DNA of 64,000 nt from Lachnospiraceae bacterium (GTDB taxonomy: Bacteria > Bacillota > Clostridia > Lachnospirales > Lachnospiraceae), in assembly GCA_009911035.1 (NCBI GenBank), contig QXWO01000021.1, forward strand, positions 1 to 64,000. Direction: 5' to 3'. Below the pieces are notes generated by a model. The model was not told the DNA's origin. It made no database searches and was given only the letters and a program-made list of their open reading frames with translations. Positions 45,087-55,806 of this stretch are shown here, piece after piece (positions within the stretch are counted from its first letter, which is position 1; each line of letters opens with the position of its first letter). The translations under genes and the position numbers were made by a program.

Positions 45087-45113
45087 TTAGCACTCGATAT
45101 TATTGAGTGCTAA
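45087..45113 (+). promoter_or_regulatory. CIRCE operator for HrcA
   Basis: TTAGCACTC-N9-GAGTGCTAA is present without a mismatch. HrcA binds this element to repress chaperonin genes until heat or misfolded protein titrates GroEL. It lies 52 bases before groES. Confidence 0.97.
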
Positions 45114-45165
45114 CAAAGACAAAACAAAGGTAAACAAATGAACTAAAATAAAGGAGGCAGTTAAA

Positions 45166-45450
45166 ATGAAGTTAGTACCATTAGCAGACCGAGTTGTGTT
45201 AAAGCAGTTAGTAGCAGAAGAAACTACCAAATCAGGCATTGTCCTTCCGGGACAGAATAAAGAAAAACCCCAGCAGGCAGAAGTAGTTGCTGTTGGCCCC
45301 GGTGGTGTGGTAGACGGCAAGGAAGTAAAAATGGAAGTAAAGACCGGAGATCAGGTCATTTACTCCAAATATGCAGGGACAGATGTAAAAATTGATGAAG
45401 AAGAATACATCATCGTAAAGCAGAGCGATATTCTTGCAGTGATCCAGTAG
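45166..45450 (+). CDS. groES: Co-chaperonin GroES
   Basis: The 94-residue protein shows KLVPLADRVVLKQL at the N-terminus, the mobile loop ETTKSGIVLPG (about 21-31) and GDQVIYSKYAGTDVKID near the C-terminus. It caps the GroEL ring. AAAGGAGGC precedes the start and groEL follows after 66 bases. Confidence 0.97.
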   Translation: MKLVPLADRVVLKQLVAEETTKSGIVLPGQNKEKPQQAEVVAVGPGGVVDGKEVKMEVKTGDQVIYSKYAGTDVKIDEEEYIIVKQSDILAVIQ

Positions 45451-45513
45451 TAAGAGGCCGGTCCAGACTGGCAGTACCATGAATAATTTATTGAAAATAT
45501 CAGGAGGCAATGA

Positions 45514-47142
<1,629 letters not shown>

Positions 47143-47228
47143 GCGTTGCCGTTCATGAAGTGAATTTCTTATAAATTTGTAAATACTGCTGTGAAGGAAG
47201 TCAACAGGCAGACGTTATAATTGGTTTA

Positions 47229-47266
47229 AAAAGCGGGTATGCTATAAAGTATGCCCGTTTTTTTGC
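47229..47266 (+). terminator. Terminator after groEL
   Basis: GCGGGTAT and ATGCCCGT pair around a 10-base loop with one G-U pair, followed by a run of T residues ending near 47264. Confidence 0.85.
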
Positions 47267-47371
47267 ATAAACTTAAGTTATTTGGCACATTGACGAACTT
47301 TATTAAAGAATATATAATATCATAATATGACAAAGAAAACAGAAACAGAACGCATCTGAGGGTGTAACTTT

Positions 47372-49696
47372 ATGACGGAAGAAAAAGATATCAGACAGAC
47401 CAAAAGTGAAATCGTATTTGATGATGGCCGGATTGAAGCCATCCAGGAATTCCAGAGCCCCGAACAATTGTACAGGGACTTAGTTCTGCGTGTCCAGAAG
47501 TATCACCCTTCTGATGATACGTCCCTGATAGAAAAAGCCTATCATCTGGCTGCCAAAGCCCATGAAAATCAGGTGCGCAAGTCCGGGGAGCCGTATATTA
47601 TCCATCCCTTGTGCGTGGCCATTGTACTGGCGGACCTTGAAATGGATAAGGAGACGATCGCAGCCGGACTTCTGCATGATGTGATCGAGGATACCATCAT
47701 GACGGAAGGGGAGATCACGGAGCAGTTTGGGAAAGATGTGGCGCTTTTAGTGGACGGCGTGACCAAGCTGGAACAGCTCCAGTTTTCCAGCGAAAGTGGG
47801 GATAAGACCCTTGACCGGTTTGAAATGCAGGCGGAAAACCTGCGTAAGATGTTCCTTGCGATGGCGAAGGACATCCGGGTCATCATTATCAAACTTGCAG
47901 ACAGACTTCACAATATGCGCACCCTGAAATATAAAAGCCCGGAAAGCCAGCAGAGGATTGCAAGGGAGACCATGGAAATCTATTCTCCCATTGCCCAGCG
48001 GCTCGGTATTTCCAAGATCAAGGTGGAGCTGGACGATCTGTCGCTTAAATATTTAGAGCCGGAAGCTTATTATGATTTGGTGGATAAAATTGCCGTGCGC
48101 AAAAGCGTGCGGGAGAAATATATTCAGAATATCGTAGACGAGGTCAGTGAGCATATTGTCAATGCAGGCATCAAAGCCCAGATTGACGGCCGGGTGAAGC
48201 ATTTTTTCAGTATCTACAAAAAAATGAAGAACCAGAATAAAACCATTGACCAGATTTATGATTTGTTTGCGGTGCGCATCATCGTGGACACGGTGAAGGA
48301 CTGCTATGCGGCGCTGGGTGTGATTCATGAGATGTATAAACCTATACCGGGGCGTTTCAAGGATTATATTGCCATGCCCAAGGCCAATATGTACCAGTCC
48401 CTTCACACGACATTGATTGGAAACAGCGGCCAGCCTTTTGAAATCCAGATACGTACTTACGAGATGCACAAGGCGGCGGAGTACGGCATTGCTGCCCACT
48501 GGAAATATAAAGTGGCTTCGGATGGCAAGAAAATTGAGGATTCCGAGGAGGAAAAGCTTTCCTGGCTGCGCCAGATACTGGAATGGCAGCGGGATATGTC
48601 GGACAACAAGGAATTCATGAATCTTTTGAAAAGTGATTTGGATTTATTTTCCGACAGCGTATACTGCTTTACGCCTACGGGGGAGGTGAAGAACCTGCCT
48701 GCAGGCTCCACCCCCATTGATTTTGCCTACAGCATCCACAGTGCAGTGGGGAATAAGATGATAGGCGCAAGGGTAAACGGACGGCTGGTGACCATAGAGT
48801 ATGAGATCAAAAACGGCGACAGAATCGAGATCCTGACTTCCCAGAATTCCAAAGGCCCGAGCAGGGACTGGCTCAATGTGGTCAAAAGCACCCAGGCCAA
48901 GAACAAGATCAACCAGTGGTTTAAGAATGAATTCAAGGAAGAAAATATCATAAAGGGCAAAGATCTTTTAAATCTCTACTGCCGGGCAAAGGGCATTAAC
49001 GCGCCCGACATTATGCGGACGGAATACATGCAGGTGATTATGCATAAGTACGGATTCAGGGACTGGGAGTCGGTGCTTGCGGCTGTGGGACACGGGGGAC
49101 TGAAGGAAGGGCAGATCGTCAATAAGATGATGGAGCACTACGAGAAGGACCACAAGAAGGAACTGACCAATGAGGAAGTCCTGGCCGCCGTTGCGGAGAG
49201 CGGACAGACGCGCAGGCCGGCCAGAATCAAGTCCCGCAGCGATATCATGGTAAAAGGAATCCACGATCTGGCAGTGCGCTTTCCCAAGTGCTGTTCTCCT
49301 GTGCCGGGAGACGAGATTGTGGGATTCATCACCAGAGGCAGGGGCATTTCCATTCACAGGACCGACTGTATCAATATCATCAATCTGCCGGAAATAGAAC
49401 GGGAGCGGCTGATGGATGCAGAGTGGGAGGCTTCCCCTAATGAAGCCGGAAGCGAAAAGTATCTGGCAGAGATTAAGATTTATGCCAACAACAGGAACGG
49501 GCTTCTGGCGGATATATCCCGTGCATTGACGGAAAAGAGCATTGATATCCTGTCCATGAATACCAGAGTCAATAAGCAGGGAGTCGCAACACTTGCCACT
49601 TCTTTTGAAATCACCAGCAGGGATGAATTAAACCGGATCATTGACAAGATCAATTCCATAGAAAGCGTAATAGATATAGAGAGAACTACCGGGTGA
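47372..49696 (+). CDS. relA: Bifunctional (p)ppGpp synthetase/hydrolase
   Basis: The 774-residue Rel protein has an HD hydrolase domain with His102-Asp103 (LLHDVIEDT), a synthetase domain (about 255-370: DCYAALGVIHEMYKPIPGRF, KANMYQSLHTTLIG), a TGS domain (about 415-475: FTPTGEVKNLPAGSTPIDFA) and a C-terminal ACT domain (about 700-770). Both catalytic halves look intact, so it makes and degrades the stringent alarmone. The MBL hydrolase gene follows after 91 bases. Confidence 0.96.
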   Translation: MTEEKDIRQTKSEIVFDDGRIEAIQEFQSPEQLYRDLVLRVQKYHPSDDTSLIEKAYHLAAKAHENQVRKSGEPYIIHPLCVAIVLADLEMDKETIAAGLLHDVIEDTIMTEGEITEQFGKDVALLVDGVTKLEQLQFSSESGDKTLDRFEMQAENLRKMFLAMAKDIRVIIIKLADRLHNMRTLKYKSPESQQRIARETMEIYSPIAQRLGISKIKVELDDLSLKYLEPEAYYDLVDKIAVRKSVREKYIQNIVDEVSEHIVNAGIKAQIDGRVKHFFSIYKKMKNQNKTIDQIYDLFAVRIIVDTVKDCYAALGVIHEMYKPIPGRFKDYIAMPKANMYQSLHTTLIGNSGQPFEIQIRTYEMHKAAEYGIAAHWKYKVASDGKKIEDSEEEKLSWLRQILEWQRDMSDNKEFMNLLKSDLDLFSDSVYCFTPTGEVKNLPAGSTPIDFAYSIHSAVGNKMIGARVNGRLVTIEYEIKNGDRIEILTSQNSKGPSRDWLNVVKSTQAKNKINQWFKNEFKEENIIKGKDLLNLYCRAKGINAPDIMRTEYMQVIMHKYGFRDWESVLAAVGHGGLKEGQIVNKMMEHYEKDHKKELTNEEVLAAVAESGQTRRPARIKSRSDIMVKGIHDLAVRFPKCCSPVPGDEIVGFITRGRGISIHRTDCINIINLPEIERERLMDAEWEASPNEAGSEKYLAEIKIYANNRNGLLADISRALTEKSIDILSMNTRVNKQGVATLATSFEITSRDELNRIIDKINSIESVIDIERTTG

Positions 49697-49787
49697 TCCC
49701 CCACAGGTAAGGCAGCCCTGCCGGCATGGATATGCGGCTGTTTCTGTGGGGCACTGGCTTAAAAATACGGATAAAGGAGAGTGTGGG

Positions 49788-50432
49788 ATGGCTGATTTGA
49801 AAATAGGCAGGATCGTGCTTGGCATGTGCCAGACAAATTGCTATTTTGTGTATAAGGACGGAGAAGATGCCCAGGAGGAAAGAAGCGTGCTCGTCTTTGA
49901 CCCTGGGGATAAGGGAGAGTATATTTACAGCAGACTGAAAGAAAAAGGATTCTGCCCGGCGGCAATTTTACTTACCCACGGCCATTTTGACCATATCTGG
50001 GGCGTGGAGGAACTGCAAAAGCTTTCGGGGGCAAAGCTTTATGCTTACGAAGAAGAAAAGGACGTCTGTGAGAGCGCTTCGGTAAATGTTTCCAAAGGAG
50101 CCGGGCGGCCCTGTACAGTGAAAGCCGACGTTTATTTAAAAGACGGGGAAGAAGTCACTATTGAGGGCATGACCTGCAGGCTGATCGCTACGCCTGGGCA
50201 TACCAAAGGAAGCTGCTGTTATTATTTTGAGGATAATAAAATATTGATCAGTGGGGATACTTTATTTCAGGAATCGGTAGGCAGGACAGACCTTCCTACA
50301 GGAAGCATGGGGGTACTTGTGCGTTCTGTGAAGGAAAAGCTTATGCCGCTCCCGGAGGAGGTAAAGGTTTATCCGGGGCATGGGGAATCTACCACTATTG
50401 GGTACGAGAAGCAGTACAATCCTTTTTTGTAA
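49788..50432 (+). CDS. MBL-fold hydrolase, glyoxalase II-like
   Basis: The 214-residue metallo-beta-lactamase fold protein has the zinc motif His64-x-His66-x-Asp68-His69 (THGHFDH), a further TPGHTKGS and the acidic ligand in ISGDTLFQESVGRTDLP. YPGHG near the C-terminus completes the site. It resembles the YqgX-type proteins often found after relA in Firmicutes and may hydrolyse glutathione-like or bacillithiol-like thioesters. ATG 49788 was chosen because AAAGGAGA lies upstream; the ATG at 49746 lacks a site. Confidence 0.88.
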   Translation: MADLKIGRIVLGMCQTNCYFVYKDGEDAQEERSVLVFDPGDKGEYIYSRLKEKGFCPAAILLTHGHFDHIWGVEELQKLSGAKLYAYEEEKDVCESASVNVSKGAGRPCTVKADVYLKDGEEVTIEGMTCRLIATPGHTKGSCCYYFEDNKILISGDTLFQESVGRTDLPTGSMGVLVRSVKEKLMPLPEEVKVYPGHGESTTIGYEKQYNPFL

Positions 50433-50437
50433 ATAAA

Positions 50438-50471
50438 AGTAAACGGCAGGTTGTATGTGGCGTTTTTACTA
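50438..50471 (+). terminator. Possible terminator after the MBL hydrolase
   Basis: AGTAAACG (50439-50446) can pair with CGTTTTTACT (50461-50470) with a few bulges and with T-rich sequence on the 3' side. Confidence 0.5.
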
Positions 50472-50570
50472 TTTATGGGAATCAGACAACAGTATCCAGA
50501 GCGTGTTTGAAAATAAACAGGAACAGCATATACCGGCACGGTATATGAGGAAAAACGGGGGATGAAAGCA

Positions 50571-51770
50571 ATGAAAAAATTAGTATTGGCAGCAGTGGGA
50601 TTATCAGTATGTATGGCCCTTGCAGGGTGTGGGAAAAAGCCTGTGCCGGAACCAGCGCCTGAACCTGCTGTTGAGAAGGTGGAAGAAACAGAGGTGGAAA
50701 AAAAGGAGCCGGAAGTAGAGCAGGAGGCACCGGAAGCACAGGCACCGCCGGCAGCTCAGGGCGTTCCGGTCATTCTGGAGCGGCAGACGGTAAACGGAAA
50801 GAGACAGAGTTACCTTACCGGACAATGGAAGGATGAAAAGGTAGTTACAAGACGTCCTATTGCGGTTATGATCCCTAACAACTCCCCGGCCATGCCCCAG
50901 TATGGCATTTCCAGGGCAAGCATTATCTATGAAGCCCCTGTGGAAGGGCGCATCACAAGACTGATGGGGATCTTTGAGGACTTTGACGGCCTGGACAGGA
51001 TCGGTCCGGTCAGAAGCAGCCGTGATTATTTTGTGTATGTTGCCATGGGATATGAGGCAATTTACTGTAACTGGGGCCTTGCAGTGCCCTATGTGGAAGA
51101 ACTGATAAACAGAGACAGCGTCCAAAATATCAGCGCAGCAGTGGAGGGCATCCACAATCCTGCCCAGGAAGCCTTTGGCAGGGTGAGCCGTCCGGGTTAT
51201 GCAAAAGAATTTACAGGCTATTTGTTTATAGACGGTATGATGAAAGCTGCCAGCAGGCTTGGCTATAACTGGAGTTATGACAGTGCTTATGTGCCGCCCT
51301 TTACTTTTGCAGCGGACAATGCAAGGGCAGAAAACAATTATGGCAGCGCACCAGGGGCAACTTTGATTTACCCCGGCGGACAGAGCGGCAACAAAGGCGG
51401 GTATGGTGCTTACAATCCTTACTTTGAGTATAATGCGCAGGATGGGCTTTACCGCAGATACCAGAACGGCAGTGCCCAGACAGATGAAATAGACGGCAGC
51501 CAGCTTGCAGTATCGAACGTGGTATTCCAGTACTGTCACGGAGAAGTGAGAGACAGCCATGATTACCTTGCCTTCGGCGTACATGGGGAGGGGAAGGCCA
51601 TTGTCTTTACAGGGGGAAAAGTCATTGAAGGCACCTGGAAGAGATATAACGGCGATGCCACACCTGCAAAGTTCTATGATAAGAGCGGCAAAGAAATCAT
51701 ATTTAACCAGGGAAAGACTTGGATATGCAACATCTGGGATGAATATGGACAGTTTGCAGAATATAAATAG
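50571..51770 (+). CDS. DUF3048 (YerB-like) lipoprotein
   Basis: The 399-residue protein has a lipoprotein signal peptide ending LAGC (Cys20), a Pro/Glu-rich linker (about 24-65) and the two-part DUF3048 region: RPIAVMIPNNSPAMPQYGIS, GRITRLMGIFEDFDGLDRIG, PVRSSRDYFVYVAMGY, and at the C-terminus FTGGKVIEGTWKRYNGDATP with GKTWICNIWDEYGQF. The family has no established activity; a role at the cell envelope is likely. ATG 50562 is an alternative start but sits too close to GGGGG. Confidence 0.88.
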   Translation: MKKLVLAAVGLSVCMALAGCGKKPVPEPAPEPAVEKVEETEVEKKEPEVEQEAPEAQAPPAAQGVPVILERQTVNGKRQSYLTGQWKDEKVVTRRPIAVMIPNNSPAMPQYGISRASIIYEAPVEGRITRLMGIFEDFDGLDRIGPVRSSRDYFVYVAMGYEAIYCNWGLAVPYVEELINRDSVQNISAAVEGIHNPAQEAFGRVSRPGYAKEFTGYLFIDGMMKAASRLGYNWSYDSAYVPPFTFAADNARAENNYGSAPGATLIYPGGQSGNKGGYGAYNPYFEYNAQDGLYRRYQNGSAQTDEIDGSQLAVSNVVFQYCHGEVRDSHDYLAFGVHGEGKAIVFTGGKVIEGTWKRYNGDATPAKFYDKSGKEIIFNQGKTWICNIWDEYGQFAEYK

Positions 51771-51788
51771 AAATAGAAAAATTTCCAT

Positions 51789-51823
51789 AAACACATGTGG
51801 TTTACAACTACATGTGTTTTGTG
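51789..51823 (+). terminator. Terminator after the DUF3048 gene
   Basis: AAACACATGTGGT (51789-51801) pairs with ACTACATGTGTTT (51807-51819) with one mismatch, followed by TGTG, a weak T tract. It overlaps the glmS promoter. Confidence 0.65.
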
Positions 51824-51829
51824 TATAAT
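51801..51829 (+). promoter_or_regulatory. glmS promoter
   Basis: TTTACA (51801-51806) and a perfect TATAAT (51824-51829) are 17 bases apart. The predicted start site (about 51836) lies about 50 bases upstream of the ribozyme cleavage site. Confidence 0.75.
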
Positions 51830-51887
51830 AGCTTTTGACGAACATTGGAAATTAAATAGAGAAGATTGTCATTGTTTCCCTAATCTA

Positions 51888-52050
51888 GCGCCATGGCCTT
51901 TTTGGGGTCTGTTTTGATCAGGTGCCAAAGAAGGCTGACGAGGAAAAGAGTTATCGAAAATTCGGCGGATGCTCTTTCGTATGCCTCCGGTGCGAGATAT
52001 ACCGGCAAATATGCAGGTAACTGCAAAACAAATACGGTATAGCGGAGGAA
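51888..52050 (+). ncRNA. glmS ribozyme (glucosamine-6-phosphate riboswitch)
   Basis: The self-cleaving riboswitch is recognised by its conserved core: the cleavage site A-GCGCC at 51887/51888, GGCTGACGAGG (51933-51943), TTATCGAAAATTCGGCGGAT (51951-51970) and the flanking P2.1/P3 stems. Further stems GCCTCCGG...GCGGAGG and GCAGGTAACTGC close the 3' part near 52050. Glucosamine-6-phosphate acts as cofactor for cleavage, after which the downstream mRNA is degraded and GlmS synthesis falls. Confidence 0.95.
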
Positions 52051-52329
52051 ATCTGGATGAACTTCCGGGAGAGGATCTATAAAAGAGCTTTTGAAATAAT
52101 GTGTGTTCTGATTTGCAGACATGAAATTCTACACATTTTGAGATGCCCTGCATAGAATAAACACCGGGAAGTGTATGATGCCAAAGGCTGGACCCCGGCG
52201 GGCCGGTTCATGGAATTTGCAGACGGCCATGCTTTGCAGGCCAGCTTTTGGAGATAGGATTTGGAAACCCTGATGCGCAGGACGGCGCAAAGGGTAATGA
52301 TAAATAATAGAAAGATGAGGGAAACGACA
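52051..52329 (+). other. Long spacer between the ribozyme and glmS
   Basis: About 280 bases separate the ribozyme from the glmS start, longer than usual. A plus-strand frame 52171-52257 encodes VYDAKGWTPAGRFMEFADGH plus 8 residues with sensible codon use, but has no good start or binding site, so it may be a gene remnant. No terminator, repeat or riboswitch was seen in the remainder. Confidence 0.4.
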
Positions 52330-54147
52330 ATGTGTGGAATTATTGGATATACAGGAAAAGGCAATGCACAAAAGATCATGCTGGATGCGCTGGAGCTTCT
52401 GGAATACAGGGGGTATGACAGTGCAGGGATTGCTCTTTTAAAGGAAGGACAGACACAAATCGTAAAGCGTGCGGGACGGGTAAAAGATTTACGTAATTTG
52501 TGTGCGGAGGTAAAGCCGGAGGGCACCTGCGGCATCGGTCATACGAGGTGGGCCACCCACGGCGGCGTGTGCGACGAAAATGCCCATCCCCACAGATTCG
52601 GACGGATTACACTGATACATAACGGTATTATTGAAAACTACAGGGAGCTGACGGAGAAATATGCCCTGGAGGGAGCCCTTGTATCGGAGACGGACAGTGA
52701 AGTGGTGGCGGCAGTTCTTGAGCACTTTTACGCTGGCGATCCTTACTCGGCTATAAGGAGAACTGTCCTGAAGCTGAAAGGGACCTTTGCCCTGGCAATT
52801 ATGTTCGATGACCAGCCCGACAAAATTTATGCGGTCCGTAATGTAAGCCCCATTGTGGCGGCAGTTACAAAGGACGGCGCTGTCTTATCCTCTGATGTGG
52901 CGGCGATTGTGCCTTTCACAGCAGATTATTTTGTGATGCCTGAGTTTCATGTGGTATGTTTAAGCCCCGGGGGCGTGGAAATGTTTGATCTATCCGGGGA
53001 CAAAGCCCCGATTGATTGGCAGAAGGTGGACTGGGATGTGAGCCGCGGCGGTAAGGGCGGTTATCCATTTTATATGGAAAAGGAGATCATGGAGCAGCCC
53101 CAGGTCATCCGGGAGACGATTCTGCCAAGGATCAAGGACGGCAGGCCGGATTTTACGGCAGAAGGGATACCTGATGAGATTCTTGCAGCATGTAAAAGGA
53201 TCTGCGTTATTGCCTGCGGCACTGCCATGCATGCGGGGCTGGTGGGAAAGAGCCTTATCCAGGCAATGATAGGGATCCATGTGGATGTGGTGATGGCCTC
53301 CGAGTTCATGTATAATGATCCCGTGGTGGATAAAGATACACTGGTAATCGCAATTTCCCAGTCAGGGGAGACGATTGATACCTTAGAGGCACTTAAGTTT
53401 GCAAGAAAGTGCGGCTCCCCCAGTATTTCTATTGTGAATGTGAAGGGAGCATCTATTGCCCGGGCCAGTGAGCATGTGATCTACACCTGTGCGGGGCCGG
53501 AAATCGCTGTGGCAAGCACCAAGGCATATACTACCCAGCTTGCAGTGCTTTACCTGATTACTGCGAGGATGGCCGTGGCGAGAGGACTCTGGAGCGGGGA
53601 AAAAGTTACAGAGTTTATAGAAGAACTGCAAAGGGTTCCCCAAGTAATGGAAAGGGTTCTGGAGGACAAGGAAGAGATACACCGCCTTGCAGGCACGATC
53701 TTAAACGCCCGGGATGTGTTCATGATTGGACGCGGGCTGGATTATTCCATTTTGCTGGAAGGCTCTCTAAAATTAAAGGAAGTTTCCTATATCCATTCGG
53801 AGGCGTATGCTTCCGGGGAGCTGAAACACGGCACCATTGCGCTTATTACGGAGGATACGCCCGTTATCGCGGTTGTGACTCAGGATAAACTAAAGAGCAA
53901 AGAACTCTCCAATATCAGGGAAGTGCAGTCCAGAGGAGCAAGAGTCGTTCTTTTGATCAAGGAACACGAAACCATGGACGAAGGCGGAGAGTGGAGCTGC
54001 GTTTACAGGTTGCCGCAGATGGCGGATGCATTTATGGTCATGCCGGCGTCAGTGGTCCTGCAGCTTATCGCTTATTTTGTGTCCCTGGATAAGGGGCTGG
54101 ATGTGGATAAACCGCGGAACCTTGCAAAAGTAGTGACTGTAGAGTAA
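52330..54147 (+). CDS. glmS: Glutamine-fructose-6-phosphate aminotransferase
   Basis: The 605-residue enzyme makes glucosamine-6-phosphate, the first committed step to UDP-GlcNAc and peptidoglycan. The N-terminal glutaminase nucleophile is Cys2 (MCGIIGYTG) with HTRWATHG (about 72-79) and EYRGYDSAGIAL. Two SIS isomerase domains follow (VIACGTAMHAGLVG, AISQSGETIDTL, and the second near VFMIGRGLDYSI, with C-terminal DKPRNLAKVVTVE). ATG 52330 puts Cys at position 2; a longer frame to 52261 is not used. Expression is governed by the upstream ribozyme. Confidence 0.97.
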   Translation: MCGIIGYTGKGNAQKIMLDALELLEYRGYDSAGIALLKEGQTQIVKRAGRVKDLRNLCAEVKPEGTCGIGHTRWATHGGVCDENAHPHRFGRITLIHNGIIENYRELTEKYALEGALVSETDSEVVAAVLEHFYAGDPYSAIRRTVLKLKGTFALAIMFDDQPDKIYAVRNVSPIVAAVTKDGAVLSSDVAAIVPFTADYFVMPEFHVVCLSPGGVEMFDLSGDKAPIDWQKVDWDVSRGGKGGYPFYMEKEIMEQPQVIRETILPRIKDGRPDFTAEGIPDEILAACKRICVIACGTAMHAGLVGKSLIQAMIGIHVDVVMASEFMYNDPVVDKDTLVIAISQSGETIDTLEALKFARKCGSPSISIVNVKGASIARASEHVIYTCAGPEIAVASTKAYTTQLAVLYLITARMAVARGLWSGEKVTEFIEELQRVPQVMERVLEDKEEIHRLAGTILNARDVFMIGRGLDYSILLEGSLKLKEVSYIHSEAYASGELKHGTIALITEDTPVIAVVTQDKLKSKELSNIREVQSRGARVVLLIKEHETMDEGGEWSCVYRLPQMADAFMVMPASVVLQLIAYFVSLDKGLDVDKPRNLAKVVTVE

Positions 54148-54269
54148 AAGACATGGCTGGTAAAAGGGGCCGCAGCATAAAAGAGATTATGGGATCAAAA
54201 ACTGCGGCGCACAAAATTGACTGAAGTATAAAAAGTAAGAATAACAGAAGTAAAAGAGACAGGGAAACA

Positions 54270-55757
54270 ATGACAATGATGAAAAAGGAAAATTTAATTG
54301 TAATTACTACAGATAAGGCCGGATTTGAATATGATATCCATGCGCTGGTAAAGGCATTTTATCCGGCCTGCGAAGTAAAGGTGTTCGTAGAAGACCAGAA
54401 GGAAAGCTCGGATTTCGGGCTGCCGGACATTGATATCAAATTTACAAGGGAAGCTGTGCTGCTTTCCCTCATGGAAGGGGAAGGGAGCGGGGCTTCTTTT
54501 GGCGTCCGGAAGATAGAAATCCGGGAGGGCATGACAAGGCCGGAGGTAAAAAACCGCCTGAAACAGCTTCTGTACACGGTACTGTCTGAACATACAGGTA
54601 TTCAACTGCCCTGGGGGACGCTAACGGGCATACGCCCTGCCAAAATTCCAATGACCATGATTACGGAGGGCAGGAGTGATGGGGAAATTATGGAATATAT
54701 GAAGGAGACATACTTTATCAGCGATGAAAAGGGCAGTCTTGCGATTGAAATTGCAAAAAGGGAAAAAAGTCTGCTTGAAAATCTCCATTATGAGGACGGC
54801 TACAGCCTGTACATAGGTATTCCCTTCTGTCCAACCACATGCCTGTACTGCTCCTTTACTTCTTTTCCGATTGTCACATGGAAAAAGCGCATAAGTGAAT
54901 ATCTGGACGCGCTGGATAAGGAAATCGAGTTTACCGCCGGCCTTTACAGGCACAAGACACTGGACACGGTTTACATCGGAGGCGGCACCCCTACTACACT
55001 GGAAGCCGCAGAGCTGGACCGGCTCCTTGGAAAAATAACGGATAGTCTGGATCTATCCCACATTAAGGAGTTTACGGTGGAGGCAGGACGGGCAGACAGC
55101 ATTACGCTGGAAAAGCTTAAGGTGCTTAAGAAATACGGGGTTACCAGAATTTCCGTCAACCCCCAGACCATGAAGCAGGAGACTCTGGATTTCATAGGGA
55201 GAAAGCATACTGTTGCGCAGGTGAAGGAAGCCTTTGCCATGGCAAGGGAAGCAGGATTTAGCAATATTAATATGGATTTGATCCTCGGCCTTCCGGGGGA
55301 GAGCGGGACGGATGTGTCAGCCACCATGGAAGAAATTAAAAAGCTCGGGCCGGACAGCCTTACGGTTCATTCCCTGGCTATAAAGCGGGCTTCCCGGTTA
55401 AGCCAGTGGATCGAGGAGAACGGCCTTTCCGCTTTGCATAATACAGAACAGACCATGAAGATCACAGCACAAGGCGCTGATGCAATGAATATGGTTCCCT
55501 ATTATCTTTACCGCCAGAAGAATATGGCGGGCAATTTTGAAAATGTGGGCTACGCAAAAGAAGGGAAATTTGGGATTTATAATGTACTGATCATGGAGGA
55601 GAAACAGGACATCGTGGCGCTGGGCGCAGGTTCTATCTCCAAGCGGGTTTATCCGGACGGGCAGATTGAGCGGTGCGAGAATGTAAAGGATGTGGCCCAA
55701 TATATCGAAAGAATCGGCGAGATGATCGAGCGCAAAAGGCATTTGTTAGCGTTGTGA
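54270..55757 (+). CDS. hemZ: HemZ-type oxygen-independent coproporphyrinogen dehydrogenase
   Basis: The 495-residue radical SAM protein has Cys187-x3-Cys191-x2-Cys194 (CPTTCLYCSF) and the HemN/HemZ features YIGGGTPTTLEAAELDRLL, RISVNPQTMKQETLDFIGR and NMDLILGLPGE. The extra N-terminal domain of about 170 residues is the HemZ mark. It is assigned to anaerobic haem or porphyrin formation, but no other hem gene is near and some HemZ proteins may have other roles. Confidence 0.85.
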   Translation: MTMMKKENLIVITTDKAGFEYDIHALVKAFYPACEVKVFVEDQKESSDFGLPDIDIKFTREAVLLSLMEGEGSGASFGVRKIEIREGMTRPEVKNRLKQLLYTVLSEHTGIQLPWGTLTGIRPAKIPMTMITEGRSDGEIMEYMKETYFISDEKGSLAIEIAKREKSLLENLHYEDGYSLYIGIPFCPTTCLYCSFTSFPIVTWKKRISEYLDALDKEIEFTAGLYRHKTLDTVYIGGGTPTTLEAAELDRLLGKITDSLDLSHIKEFTVEAGRADSITLEKLKVLKKYGVTRISVNPQTMKQETLDFIGRKHTVAQVKEAFAMAREAGFSNINMDLILGLPGESGTDVSATMEEIKKLGPDSLTVHSLAIKRASRLSQWIEENGLSALHNTEQTMKITAQGADAMNMVPYYLYRQKNMAGNFENVGYAKEGKFGIYNVLIMEEKQDIVALGAGSISKRVYPDGQIERCENVKDVAQYIERIGEMIERKRHLLAL

Positions 55758-55806
55758 TGGTAACGGCTGCGCCAAAAACGAAATAATGTGGAAAGAGATT
55801 TATAAC

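Noticed and set aside
50604-51845. 413-residue open frame on the minus strand
   Set aside because: It lies opposite the DUF3048 lipoprotein, which has a signal peptide, a family match and a ribosome binding site. The minus-strand product is rich in Cys and His without any recognisable domain.
51869-52153. Minus-strand small ORFs between DUF3048 and glmS
   Set aside because: They lie across the glmS ribozyme, whose conserved core explains the sequence; no ribosome binding site was found.
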